From Gonapodya prolifera JEL478 (lineage: Eukaryota; Monoblepharomycota; Monoblepharidomycetes; Monoblepharidales; Gonapodyaceae), in the NCBI GenBank assembly GCA_001574975.1, contig KQ965740.1, positions 340,103 through 404,102 on the forward strand: a stretch of DNA of 64,000 nucleotides, read 5' to 3'. Below are positions 45,927 to 57,520 of this stretch, piece by piece; the stretch's first letter is position 1, and each line of letters starts with the position of its first letter. Made by a program: the position numbers and the translations under genes. The notes below the pieces were generated by a model that was given only the letters and a program-made list of their open reading frames with translations, did not search any database and was not told where the DNA came from.

Positions 45927-48900
45927 CCGAAAGGAGGAGTAGACCTTCTTTTTACAAACTTCCTAATGGTCACGTCCCCTTCTTCACCCGTCGTGCCATC
46001 ATCTCCCGAGAGCCCGCCTTTCACGACTGCTCCCCCATTCCTCCAACCCAAACACACCCGTCGGCCTCCCCAGCGTCGCTCCATTGTGCCTAAAACACGG
46101 ATCTACGACCCGAGGGACATCGAACAGCCCATTCAGAATGTCAGGGAGACGATTTTGAGGACAATCATCAGGTAAATTGCGTGATTTGCGAGATCGTCGA
46201 CCCAAATCAACTATCTTCACTTTACCTACTGCACCTCGCGCTGTGGCATCCAACCTCAGCGAATACGAGGATTTCTTGGCCGTATACGTCCCTGTGTCGA
46301 GCATCGAAGAAGACCTCCAAGAGATAAAAGAAAAACTTGCTACGTGCTCTGAGGTCGGCTGGTGGTACTGTCACCAACTTTCAGTCGCTGCTGTAACGAA
46401 TCCCCTCGCATAATCAGAATGACCCGCATGTCAAATCCCTCTCTTATAAGCTGGAGACTCTCACTAGCTTATTTAAGGTTGGTTGTACCCCGCCGTTCAA
46501 TCCTGCCCACTGTCGTCGCCTCATATTCGCTTGTGACAGGCCCACTCCCTCATTACAGCCTTATCGAGTTTGCTAGATACGGCGGATATTCGAGGAGCCG
46601 CTGTAAAAGCTGCCGAGCTGGTACGCTCGTGTTCCCCGTTCAAACCCCTATGTACATATCCGAACCTTATATTTCAATAGTTGGACCTGATGGAGGATCT
46701 TCCCACACGTGAGATGGTGCCTGACGAAAGACCCGCGCTTGAACTTTTGAAGGTGAGCAACAGAAGTGATGATTGTAATGGTCACGCCCCAAGGAATTCA
46801 ATGAGAACGAATGCATTCCTTTGTCTTCTGGGTATCCAAATGGATCTCCAGTCTGCCCGCACTCGCTACGTCTCTAAACTTCGACATACCCTGCGGTCCC
46901 TCCTTATCTCCGCGATTCGCATTCACAAACCATCACCTACCTCCGTCGAGCTTTCCATTCGCACACGTGTTCTCGGGACCCACGCACGGACGTACTACGA
47001 GGACCCTGTCGATTTGATGGATGCATGGGTGGCGGCCGAGACAGTCGGAGGGGTGACAAGGCAGCTAGGAGATGTCATAACGAAAGCTGTTGCCGATGAA
47101 CTCATCGTGAAGATCGTGGAGGGTGGGATTAAGGTGACCAGTGGGGGTGGGAGAATGAATATGTGGATCAAGGTAGAACCGGAGAAAGGGCCGAAGGCTT
47201 ATGGTGGTGCTGGTTAGTCGCGGATTCGAGGATACACTTCACCAACTATCCACGGTGACACGTCCGTCTTCTTCAGCCGTCGCCCGAGCTCTCACCCACC
47301 TCGCCTCGTTTACCAGCTTCGTCAGCGCTCACTTTCCAGCTCTCGACTCTTCCCGCGAATATATCACATTCCCCATTTGGCAGTCTATCTGGGCATCTGC
47401 CGCAAAAGCAGTGGAAGCAGCAGCCCCGACCGCTACTCTGGATCTAAATAGCTTTGTAGAGCAGGTGGCTGAATCATTGAGGGTGTTGGAGAAAGTCGGA
47501 CGGGACTGCGGTGGGTTCCAATTGATGTTTGTGTGGAGTCAGAGACACACCCCGGTGGTGATCTCACAATCCAACGACGGGTTATTGTAGGTCTTGTCAC
47601 TTCTGGAATGGACCCCACCAGCGATCTCCTGTCGTCCCTCCCGGCAGTTAGCATGCGAAAGCGTCGTGAGGATACCTTGGCCCTTGCTCGGGATGTGTTG
47701 TCGGGCGATCCCGACGCGACAGTAAGAGTGAGTGAATCGACAGAGCGGGGTGAGTGAACACGCTGGGTTGTGGACCATCGGGCTCGGATTGTTTAAAACC
47801 ACACCCTTAGGTGGTCTCCCCTCGCTTGGTGGGGAGAAATCCAGTGCTGGAGGGAGTAAAGGCGGCAAGTCAGGCTCCGGAAAAGGTGGTGTTGGCTCCT
47901 CCACCTGGGAGTCTGAACCCGGGGGTCCTGGGGCAGGCACATTTCGTCTTCCTACGATGCAAGTGACAGTAGCAGCCCAAGCGGTGATAGAGATGGCCTA
48001 CGCAACTGTGGATGAAGCTAAGGGAGTGGCGGTAAAGCCTGGAGGGGCGAACGAGTACGTAGAAGCTCTTTTGCGTCCAGTGTTTTTGATACAAATCGAA
48101 CAGTCTCTTTACGTTACTCCATTTTCTAGGGCGGCAGCTCTTTACCGCCTATCTCGTGACTTGATAGATTTGCTGCGAGCGATGATTCCTGGGAGGCACC
48201 AAACGACACGAGAAACGGCACCAGTGCGTGCCATCGTACAGTGAGTGACATCACCGGTGATGTCACTTTACAGTAATCGAACATGGCTCTTATTCTCGAT
48301 GCGTTTATCCTCTCTGTCATCATCGCCAGTTGCAACGATTGTATATACACGGCATGGCACCTGACAACTATGCGCTTGCATGGGGTCAAAGATGTAGGCG
48401 GGGTGATCGGAGAGTGGGGAACATTCGCGGACATGGTGGTGTTGTTTCGACAACTCGCGGAGGAAATGTGGGAGTCAGAGTTGGTGAGTGGACACTTCAG
48501 GCCCCCCCCCCCCCCCCCTTTATATCTCTCTTTTCATGGCTCTCCAAATGCTGGTTTAAATTCGGGTATCCTTACTTATGCTGTTTTATGCACGGGGATG
48601 CTTTACACCCAGACGCGCCAACGAGACACGCTGCTTGCAATGTTCGCCCCATTGCGAGCTGGTACAACTGTACGGATCGAGAGTGCAACCACTGGTGGTG
48701 CCGAATCAGTTAATCGCACAGAGGGATCCACTATCAGTGATGGTGTCACTACAGAATGGCTCGAGGCGGTGGAGTCCGGAGTGCGGGTATCCGCCCACCA
48801 GATGGACGTTATATCTAGAGTGTGGAAAGTGAGTAAGAATGGGCAACATGGAGCACTGTGCAACCGTAAACCACGTCGAACTAACCAAACTCATCATATA

Positions 48901-49251
48901 CCCACAGAATGTACTGCCTCCACGTGAATATCTCAAGGCAGTGGGGGCACTGCTCGACGCTGTGCTTGAGGATCTGGAAACACATGCTTTAGTTCCGACG
49001 GTCCTGAAAGGGGTGACAGGTGCACAGATGTACCAGTTGGGAAACGCTCTTGGTGCTGTTGCAACGCGCGCGGCCGGATGGTTCGAGGTTCCAGACGAAG
49101 GGGGCAAGATGCGGAAGGTGGGTGTCACTGCCACCAATTGAAAAAGAGACTTTTAAGCAAGGATGCAATGTCGTTGTAGGAACCTATTGAGAAGCACGCT
49201 TCCCGGTTTGAGGCATTTACTAGTGCAACGAAGAAGTTGGGTGGCCGGTAG
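45927..49251 (+). CDS. ZW10: ZW10 / Dsl1-type tethering and kinetochore protein
   Basis: In animals part of the RZZ kinetochore complex and the NRZ/Dsl1 ER vesicle-tethering complex. The C-terminal half gives the identification: RAAALYRLSRDLIDLLRAMI and NDCIYTAWHLTTM (the conserved ZW10 NNCxYIAHHL block). Then come GVIGEWGTFADMVVLFRQL, VWKNVLPPREYLKAVGALLD and QMYQLGNALGAVATRAAGWF, ending EKHASRFEAFTSATKKLGGR. The N-terminal half is helical with weak similarity, beginning with a Ser/Pro/Thr-rich leader. About ten exons; a run of 17 C at 48502-48518 lies in an intron. The ATG at 45927 is used, but a second ATG 39 bp on (MVTSPSS) is equally likely. It diverges from the FrnE-like gene 200 bp away. 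Confidence 0.78.
48502..48518. repeat. Poly-C homopolymer in a ZW10 intron
   Basis: Seventeen consecutive C, shortly after a gtgagt donor. It probably reflects microsatellite drift and could be miscounted in the assembly. Confidence 0.8.
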
Positions 49252-49627
49252 TGGTTGTGATTAATCTCACTGAAGTGGCCGATTTCAATTAAATTTTCAT
49301 TATTGTCCCTCTCGCTCTCGCTGGATGTCTATCTTTGTTTCATCCAGGTGTGGTACATGAGAGCATTTCTCCAAAGGAAGGGGGGCTCGGCGAAATCATT
49401 GTTATATTTGATACGGCTGGTCCCACCCCATGGACCCCCTTGATGCGAGACGACGCCGATTACCAACAGCTTCGCGGCGGCGCAGAGGCAAATAAGGGCA
49501 AATATTGCCATTTTATGGGAATAAAAGGGAAAGGATATATTCCAAATCTCCGATCCGGCGATAAACATTTTTGGATATACTTCCTCCTGCTTCACTTCTT
49601 TCAGTGATAAGTCCTCAATCGTACGCT
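49252..49627. other. Intergenic region between ZW10 and the second MFS gene
   Basis: About 375 bp, AT-rich in its first part. No supported exon. An open frame at 49335-49607 has no recognisable domain and no coding signature. Confidence 0.3.
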
Positions 49628-51585
49628 ATGGGCGTTAGCAATGGATTGCCTGATGTGTTTTCCCGGAAACAGAAACTTGGTGTGTGCGGGCATCATCGAT
49701 TATCGTAAGCGCTCACGTCCCACCAAACCATCGTTGTTCCCCACGAATTAGCAATTACCGCAGTTCTTGTATATGCCTCCTTCCTTCCTATGTTGGAAAC
49801 CTTCATTTACGTACCAGCTATACCTGCCATTCAGGAACAATGTGAGTTTGACGGCATTCATCAAACGAAGAGCACACCTCACAGCTTCCATTCATCTGCA
49901 CACTCGGTAGTGCAAACAACAAATTATTTCATGGGCCTCACCATTACCGTTTATCTCATAGCGAACGGGGTCGCGGTGAGCTAATTTTTCGCTCAATACT
50001 TTTGAAGGTGCAAGATCAAACCAGACCAAACCCTGAAAGCCCGTAATTTGGGCCAGCGCGTCCGACGCATATGGACGTCGGCCTGTGTATCTCGCCACAA
50101 GTCTTGTTTGTCTCATTGCCTCAATGTGAGCCGGTTCTGTTTCGTTGAATTTGAAACCTGATTAAGAAGTTCCGAATTAAAATTGAAGACTTCTTGTCTT
50201 TACTTCAAATGTTGAAATGCTGATTGCTTTGCGACTGTTGCAAGGCGCCGGGTCTTGTGCGGCGCTTTCTGTTGCGGCGGGCACTGTGCACGACATTTAT
50301 CCTATGGAGGAGCGGGGAAGGGCACTCTCCACTATCCAAATAGGTACGAATCGCCTTGACTCTCTTTCTTTTGACAATGTACTGATCCTATTTTCGTTCA
50401 AAGGACTAATCGTCGGTGGTGTTTCTGTAAGTGGAAGTTCTTTGCGACAACTTAACCGTTGTAATAAATGTGATTTGAATAACATAGGGCCCTATCTTAG
50501 GTGGAACTCTCACGTACAACTTTGGGTGGAGGTCAATATTCATCCTTCTCGCTGTATTCTCACTGGTAAGCGGCTCCAAACCAAAAACGCGACACTCACA
50601 CTGCAGCAAATTCCTTCATATTTTCAGGTGCTACTTGGACTGTTCTACTTTTTGGTGCCCGAAACGCTCCGACCTCCAAATGTCACTTCTGATGACCCTT
50701 CTTCCAAGCTGTCCCACTGGCGTTTGTTGCGGAAGGAAACTGTTGATGTTCTGAAACGATTTACCTCTTTGAGATACCCTTTTATTGCTCTTGCTGCTTT
50801 TTCCGGTGTCGTCCAGTACCTTGCGACCGGTGCCTGGTCTAACCAAGCGATTCGAGATATGGAGGACATTTATAACTTCAATGAACAGTCGGCGGGGTTT
50901 TTTGTGCTTGTGTTGGCGTTCTGGAATATTGTCGGTTCCATAATCGCGGGTGTTGTGTCCGATCGGGCAGTTGTCCAATCAAAGGATCGTCATGGGAAAG
51001 CTCGTCCTGAAGTCCGCCTCACGGCTCCGATTTTCGCGGGGCTTTTTGCTACAGCGGGGTTTTTGGTTACTGGATGGGGATTTGAATTCAGATGGCATTA
51101 CGCGACTCCTGTCGTTCTGGGATTCTCTTTCTCTGGGTTTGGGTTGGCCCTGAACGGTCCCATAATGACGTACGTCGTGGATCTCTACCCAAGTATGTGC
51201 TGTTACGAAGTGTTTTGCAACGAGAACAAGGTTTGAAAACTCGATTTGCAAAGACCATCCTGCAGCAATGTATGCAGTACTTGACGTGACTCGCTACGTA
51301 TTTGGCTCGCCGGGTCCCGTCATTGCAACCGCAACGGTGAGTTATTATTCAGCGATCTGCGTCCAGTCTTTCACCAATGAGACATTTTGAGTGAAGGTGC
51401 AGCGATGGGGAACGGGAGCTCAGTACACCCTGTGGTGTCCCCTATTTCTTATTGCAAGTGTTGGGTCGACGTGGATTCGAACACAGGGTTACACGTATAG
51501 GATTATGCAACGGGAATGGAAGGAAGGAAGCAGTGACCCGATACTTGTTGAAAACGGAGAGCCTGGTGTGGAAAATTCTACTTGA
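49628..51585 (+). CDS. Major facilitator superfamily transporter (DHA1-type), second copy
   Basis: About nine exons. ATG at 49628 opens a hydrophilic tail (MGVSNGLPDVFSRKQKLGVC). Helix 1 is LLVYASFLPMLETFIYVPAI, helix 2 NYFMGLTITVYLIANGVAV, and the signature loop IWASASDAYGRRPVYLATSL. Then come ALRLLQGAGSCAALSVAAGT, DIYPMEERGRALSTIQIG and GLIVGPILGGTL. The second half has LAAFSGVVQYLATGAWSNQA, NIVGSIIAGVVSDRAV with the second GRR-like loop, and GFSFSGFGLALNGPIMTYVV. It differs clearly from the transporter at 7-9.6 kb, so this is not a recent duplication. The expected DHA1 motifs D-x-x-GRR and PxxxRG-x-A are present. The substrate is unknown. Confidence 0.85.
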
Positions 51586-52392
51586 TTGCGAAGCCCGTAG
51601 TGAGAGCGGTAGTGAACGAGGGCGAGCTCAAACCTTGTCCACAGGAAAAAAAGGGCCCAGTCCGAAAAGGACTCTGTCCGAAAAACACTTCTTCAAATCA
51701 CCATCGACCTCCAATTTTTTTCACATCAATCGCACCAGTAGGATCATATGAGGTGTCGCCCGAACAATCAAGGCTGCCCCCCCTCGTTTGGGATGGCGAA
51801 GTGGAAGCGAACATGGGTGAAATGTCGAACCCGAAAATCAACAAAAAGCTCGTCAAGTACTGCATTTCTCGGCATCAGCCGACAACTGGTAATGCTGCAA
51901 TTGGAGCGTATGGCACCCTTGGCGTGATTCGCCCTTTTGTTTCTCAAGTCGGATCAACAGGAAACAAAGTCTGGGATGTCACTCCAAAGCGCATCGATTC
52001 TCCATTACCATCGACTCTTCATTTCAAGTAGTGCTTGGAATTTCGTTCGCTGCAGGACGTTTTCAGGTACGCTGTATTTATAGACGCTCACCGTGCAAGC
52101 GCCTGCTGTTCAATTATTCAATGCTGAGCATCAAGATGGAGACTTGAAATGCGTTTCCCATTTTCAAATTTTCATACAGTGGATCAAATTCCATCCTTTG
52201 CGATCCTCAACGGATTCACGTTGAGACGTGAATTACAATATCAGCTCGCAACGGCCGAGCTCAACGGCATGGCCCCACTATCTCTATTTTGCACTCTACA
52301 TATTTTATTAGCGACATCCGAGAGTGTTGGAGAAAGACAGTCATTCTAGATTGTGGATACGTAATACTATTCAAACTCCTGCAACCTGCATC
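51586..52392. other. Convergent intergenic region with an unassigned open frame
   Basis: The gap lies between the MFS gene and the lipoxygenase-like gene. A plus-strand frame spans 51582-52031 (about 149 codons, Pro/Ser/Lys-rich, with NKVWDVTPKRIDSPLP near its end). It overlaps the MFS stop codon and has no recognisable domain, so it is not called as a gene. The rest is AT-rich. Confidence 0.3.
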
Positions 52393-54105
52393 TCAAAATG
52401 AAATGCATCGAACCACTTTTGCGAGCGGCATGATGTTGTCGCCAGTGGCGATGAGACGCTTTTCATTGGCAACGAGTGCCGATCGGAAGCTTGATTCGAT
52501 GGCGCGGAAATCAGCAGGTAAATCGTAACTCGTTTTCATCAGCGTAAGGTTTTGGGTGAAGGACGGCAGGTAGTCCCCGTACACCCCAATCAACTGAAAC
52601 TGTTTGTACCAGTCCCCAACAGTCTGGACCCTGGACGCAAACTCCTTTGCGCTCAACGACGCCTCATGCGGTCCAGGACACCGCGGCCTGTGAACAACGG
52701 CCGTGTTCCCCGCGTACTCCGAGTTGCTATAGTGGTCGCCCGAGTGCCAGAACGACACGGTGAAGATGAAGTTGGCCAGCACGTAGACGATAAGGTTTTG
52801 GTCGGCGGCCACCTCGGGTCCGGTGGGGAAGTTTGGCGAGACTCGGTTCACGGCGGTGAACAGGGTGCGGATCTCTTGCTCGTCGCGCGTGCCGGCTGCT
52901 TCGACAATGGTGCGGACGTAGTCCAAGACAATGGTGTAGTAGCTCGTGAGCCATCGTCCGTAGCGAAAGTTCTCATCGAACTGTAGAGGTTTGCGTGTGT
53001 TGACGGGTGTCGGACACCCGCCCTCGTTCAATACTCGCCAGTGGATATGGCGGGGTACAATACTGCTGTTGTAGGGAAGGTAGAACTAGAAATTGTTTCC
53101 ATCAATTGGTTCTGGATGAGCGTTGTGCGGAGAGTGTCAGAATAGATGAACAAGTGCTCACCTTCTCGCTCGCCAGTGGGCTCAATGCACCAAAGAGAAC
53201 TGCATTGTCGAGTTCCACCTGAAGCTGCAAGTGCGGTCCCAACAGGCGACCAACGACACCCTTGTGAGGAAGGATATTTCGCGCCAGTGCATTGAACGCA
53301 TCAAGCGGGAAATGGATCCGAGAATGATAGAACCAGGTCGAGAAGGAAAAACATCCGTGAAAGACAAAGACCTTGGCCTGTTCCCATGCGTCGCCGTCGT
53401 CCGGTTGGAAGCGTCTCCCCCCGAGCTCGATCCAGTCGAGGGATAGACGAGGACCCGAGTGTGCATAGCCGCGCTCGATCTCCTTATCAACTCGCAGAAC
53501 AAATTGCGCGCTGAAGTCGTACGTGTATATTCCGTGGTATGGCAGATTGTCAATGAGCTTGAGCTCAGTCCACGATCCGAGCTGGTAGTACTCCAATGAT
53601 GAACCAGGCGTGGTCTGGGAAGCGGTGAACCGAGATTCAATGCCCTCTTCGGGATCGACTTTGCGCATCATCAACGCCCAAAAGCTCTCCTCCACCAGGC
53701 GGCAAAAGTCCTTGTCATTGAGATATCGCAGCTTTCGTACAGACTGTGGATCCCACACAGATTTCCATAGGAACAATCCACTGTGAAATATCCAGGACGC
53801 GAAGTAGCCCGGATAGCGCCAGAAAATGAATGACATTTTGATGTTGGCGGGTTGCGATTTTGTGGACGGGAATGCCGCGCCTGGTTCCAGGGTGGGCCAC
53901 ACGTCCGACCTCTGAAAACCTTGCAGAATCCACGAAAAAATGATAAGCGGCAGATGCAGCACTTGCAGAAGCAGCGACAGAACAAGGAAGATGGGCTGCG
54001 AGCGTCGGTCGATCAGTTGATGATCGGGGAGTACCACACACGCAATCATCCACCCACGTTCTCTCGATTCCACTGGAACTTGAAGTTCCCCGATGTGTCG
54101 CTCAT
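52393..54105 (-). CDS. Lipoxygenase-family protein, HX3H metal-site spacing
   Basis: Exon 1 (MSDTSGNFKFQWNREN) joins in phase to a hydrophobic anchor (FLVLSLLLQVLHLPLIIF), giving a membrane-attached or secreted protein. The catalytic core reads DDGDAWEQAKVFVFHG and STWFYHSRIHFPLDAFNALA with RNILPHKGVVGRLLGPH. It lines up residue for residue with the lipoxygenase block AK..V...H....H...LP..HP...LL.PH, except that the two ligand histidines are three apart, as reported for fungal manganese lipoxygenases. The later ligand helix is SFWHSGDHYSN (second HX3 spacing). The protein ends in VVRCISF, so the C-terminal residue expected to bind metal (Ile or Val) would be Phe, which is odd. Whether it binds Mn or Fe, or has lost activity, cannot be told from sequence. 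Confidence 0.62.
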
Positions 54106-54437
54106 TTCCGGTGTTGTGTCACCTCGGTGAATCCGAATGCAATAACATATGCTCCCGGAAGTACGCCCGCTATATATATTGCTATGGATACATTTTGCCG
54201 GATGATAAAGAGAATAAACATTAATAGGGACCTTGCGCTAAATATCATTCGGCACTTTTCACTGATGTCAAACAATTTGCCAAGACGCAGGGTGAGAAAT
54301 TTGGGAATGAGGATAAATTCGAATATGTTTTAATTAATAGTTTAGAGTATACTTGATGAAGCTGCTGCTTTAATGGAGGAGAATAACTATTGTTTCCATT
54401 ACATTTTATACGTACTGATCCCTGTCACTTATCCCAG
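54106..54437. other. Intergenic region, AT-rich
   Basis: About 330 bp between two minus-strand genes. AT-rich, with tatatatat at 54171-54179. No exon or RNA gene seen. Confidence 0.3.
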
Positions 54438-56333
54438 TCACTGAATGTTTGCATCGATCCCCAACTCCTCACTCAATGCCCGAAACCCTTCAACAACAAG
54501 ATCCGCGAGTTCCTTCCCCTCAACACTCGTCGGGAGATGCAAGTTCATCCTCAGTCTCCCGTTATACGACGTCACCACCGCGGATGTCATCACCGGCGTG
54601 ATGATGGCGCCCATATCGGCAACCGCTGCCCCACCGAATTCCACGGGGCCGGCAAAGAGGGGCACTAGGAGGAAGTGTGACGTAGGTGCAGCGAGTGTGG
54701 GGGTCGCAGGGAGGGGAATAGCTTACCGTTGGTGAAGAGGCACGTGTGCCCAGTCACGGAGCGGGCAGATATGGCGGCTGCAGCTTTCGACCCCAGAAAG
54801 CGCAAAATTGTGAGAATGCTATTCCTGGAATGGAACGCATCCACTACGGACGAGACGTGTGAGATTGTCGCAACATCGCATAAAACGGGATGATGCTCGG
54901 TCGGTTCAGCTCACATCGCAATTTAGCGTCGGCATTCATCATCGCCGCGTGTCTCAGCCTGGCGAGAGGCGACTTTCCCTCCGCCGCATTCAGCGACACG
55001 ACGCCCCACGAGTTGCCCACCAGATCATCGGGGGCACGACCTGTTTTCGGAAGAGCGGCGAGGTTAATCAACCTCATCGTGGGGTGGGAGGCTTGGTTGG
55101 GGACCGGGTGGGCGGCGACGTATTGCGTGAGTGCGCCGCTCTTTAGTGCGGCAAACAGGTAAGCACATGGCGCATGGGTGAGAGAAGGCGGGAACAGGAT
55201 CTTTACCAGGACCGAGTAGACAACATCGTGCAAGGTGGGTGTCAAGTCCAGCTTGGACGATGCGGCGAGCCGGACGGCTTTGAGGAAGTCGACAGGGATA
55301 TGGGGCACCTCCGTGATGTGGAAGTCGGGGGAGTAGGTGGCATACGGCCACGTCTGGGCGACATGACGCCGTCGGGGTAACAATGGAGTGCGAAGTTCAT
55401 CCACCCCTTCGTTATCACCAAAACACTCGCACCCATCAAAAGAGAGACGCTCACCGCTGTTTTTAGCGCAGTCTTGCTGTCCTGGAGGAAAAGCGGCGCA
55501 GATGACGCCAGAACCCCCCTTGCCGAGTTCCACGCCATCCACACAGCGAGGCCCACATACGAGAGCATCGATCCCCCTGCTTTCCGCTCAAACTTCCTGC
55601 TCATTCCTGGAATCTCTGGCCGCAGCCCGTCGGTCCCCTTGAGAATATCGAGCATCATTAGTACAGTGCTGGGCCCGTCGGCCATCCCGTGGTGCGCGCT
55701 GGTGGCCACGACAGATCGACCGGGACCGGTGTTGCAAATGACGTCTGCTGCCCAGAGTGGACGGTCCGAGGGAAATGGGCGGAAGAGGATGCTGTGCAGG
55801 TGGGTCCAGAGGGCCGCTTCGGAATCGACGGTCGTCTCGTGGATGTGCCTGGGGAGGGGGAGGGGGAGGGTGATTTCATGAGCGAGGCAGGGGTGTTGGC
55901 GGGCAGTTTGCAGACGTGCGGTGGTCCACCGTGTGAAAAAGGGCGGTGTGGGTGCACGCAGCGGAACCCACATTGACGGGTCCACAACCACCTCGTCCCA
56001 CTCAAGGCGACCCCTTGCGTCCCCCCGGAGAACCGAGCGGGGTCTGAATTGGCTCTCTGTGATTTTGCGCATGGTGGCGGCAACTTCAATTTTCTTCGGC
56101 GGGGGACCATCAAACCAAAACAGAAGGAACGAGACGGGGTGCTACCATTGGTCGGTGAAACACAGTGAGGATTGGTGAAATAGCACGTAGAACGAATCGC
56201 TCACGGGCATCGAGGGCGGGTATGCGGCCTCTGCGAATTGTAGGGAGCCCAAGCTCATTCTCCGTGAGCGACCCGTCCGCGGCAGCGATGTTTCGGTGGA
56301 TGGTGCGATCCCGTTGTGGGCGGTGGCGGCCAT
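54438..56333 (-). CDS. Wax ester synthase / diacylglycerol acyltransferase-like (WS/DGAT) protein
   Basis: An acyl-CoA O-acyltransferase of the condensation-domain superfamily. Exon 1 (MAATAHNGIAPSTETSLPRT, ATG 56333) leads through a short intron to WFDGPPPKKIEVAATMRKIT, then SQFRPRSVL and LEWDEVVVDPSMWVPL. The catalytic HHxxxDG motif is intact: SAHHGMADGPSTVLMMLDIL at about 55650-55700. A possible membrane stretch follows (YVGLAVWMAWNSARGVL). The C-terminal DUF1298-type half contains HDVVYSVLVKIL, MRLINLAALPKTG, GNSWGVVSLNAAEGKSPLAR and PVEFGGAAVADMGAIITPVM with NGRLRMNLHLP. Bacterial and plant relatives make wax esters or triacylglycerol. Exon limits near 54850 and 55240-55400 are approximate. 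Confidence 0.82.
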
Positions 56334-57520
56334 GGGATGCGAGGAGAGATGGAATGAAAATCGGAGGTGTTGGATGTACTTGAGTTGGGGACATCAAGCG
56401 GACGGAGTTTCCATCAAGGCACCGATCATATCCAAAAAAAAGGACATTGTACCCAACTGGACCAGACCAACCCGGTACTTCTCCTCCTAGTGGAAGTTCA
56501 AGTAAGATTTCTTGACTTTGCTAAGGTGGCTTTTCTTTACGTATTTGCAGTGCAAATCTATATAAATGATGCAATTCATCAACGGTCGCGCAGTTGACTT
56601 CTATTTGACTTTTAAGATATCGTCACGCAGAATGAAGATGGTGAGATCATTTCGATGGCATGGAAGTCGGATCGTTTATGTGCATACTGTTGGTTTGATG
56701 AGGTTGCATGTGGTTGGACTAGTTGGTGGAAAAGAATAAGTGTACTGAAGCAATACGCATTCTTCAACGAGATGCAGTCTCTGTAAAAGTTACTCAACGC
56801 CAGGAGTGCGAAACTCTCGATGGCGTTAGTGGTTGCGGTAATGCGACCAAGTGAACAAATGGGAGTGATGGATGAAGGAATGGCGATGCAGATGCTTGCT
56901 GGATTGGTGGAAAGGGGAGGGGCAAGTGGGGGAAGTTTTGGGGAGCAGGGAGATGGCGCGTGCACATTAACTGCGGTCGATTGCGGGAGGACAGTGAGGG
57001 AAGGGACTAAGACAGGACACACCCTGCAGAGAAATGGAACAGGTCTGAGGAGAGATTGGCAGCACAGTGAGTCGGAGTGCGGGATGGGGTGGGGGGTGGG
57101 GGAGAGTCGGCGATGAGAGTGTGCAGGGGGGAAACACCGACGAAGACAGCGAGCAGCGACGGAACAGGCAGCGGAGGGAAGAGGAGAGAGTGGAGGGAGA
57201 AGACGGCGGGGGCGATGGGGGTGGGGAGGGAGCGAAAGAGCAGGGGAGACCGGACTCGGGAGAGGAAACGAGGAGGCAGGAGAGGAGTTTAGAGTGCGAG
57301 GAATGTCGTTACGAGAGGATTGGTGCATTTGTGCATTGCGAAGGGTCGCACAGCGTGGAGTAGAGTCGGAGCAACATGCACTGGACTGCCTCACCACTCT
57401 ACCTTACCGCTCCTCCAACACTAAAAGTTCCGCTATCCTTCTGTCGCATTTCACGCAACCTTCTCTCCTGCCTATTCCCCACACCCACACCTACGCACAC
57501 CCACCTCATTGCAGCTCCCA
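56334..57520. other. Divergent intergenic region with a polypurine, G-rich tract
   Basis: Separates the WS/DGAT-like and YEATS2-like genes. From about 56880 to 57290 the plus strand is strongly purine-rich with many G runs (listed separately). This strand bias creates long open frames on both strands that I do not regard as genes. Confidence 0.45.
57068..57290 (+). repeat. Polypurine tract with G-quadruplex potential
   Basis: Nearly all A and G on the plus strand over about 220 bp. It includes gggatggggtggggggtggg, whose spaced G runs satisfy the usual G-quadruplex pattern. It lies 230-450 bp upstream of the YEATS2-like start. Confidence 0.55.

Noticed and set aside
32764-48518. The poly-G and poly-C runs as frameshift sites in UBP6 and ZW10
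   Set aside because: Both lie inside introns, so their length does not alter the proteins.
7289-51585. The two MFS transporters as a recent duplication
   Set aside because: Signature loops, tails and exon borders differ and they lie 40 kb apart; they only share the DHA1 family pattern.
51582-52031. A 149-codon plus-strand open frame as a gene
   Set aside because: It overlaps the MFS stop, has biased Pro/Ser/Lys composition and no domain; more likely the 3' untranslated region.
56612-57397. A 261-codon minus-strand open frame
   Set aside because: It is the complement of the polypurine tract, so Ser/Pro/Leu-rich by composition; no domain and no splice or start context.
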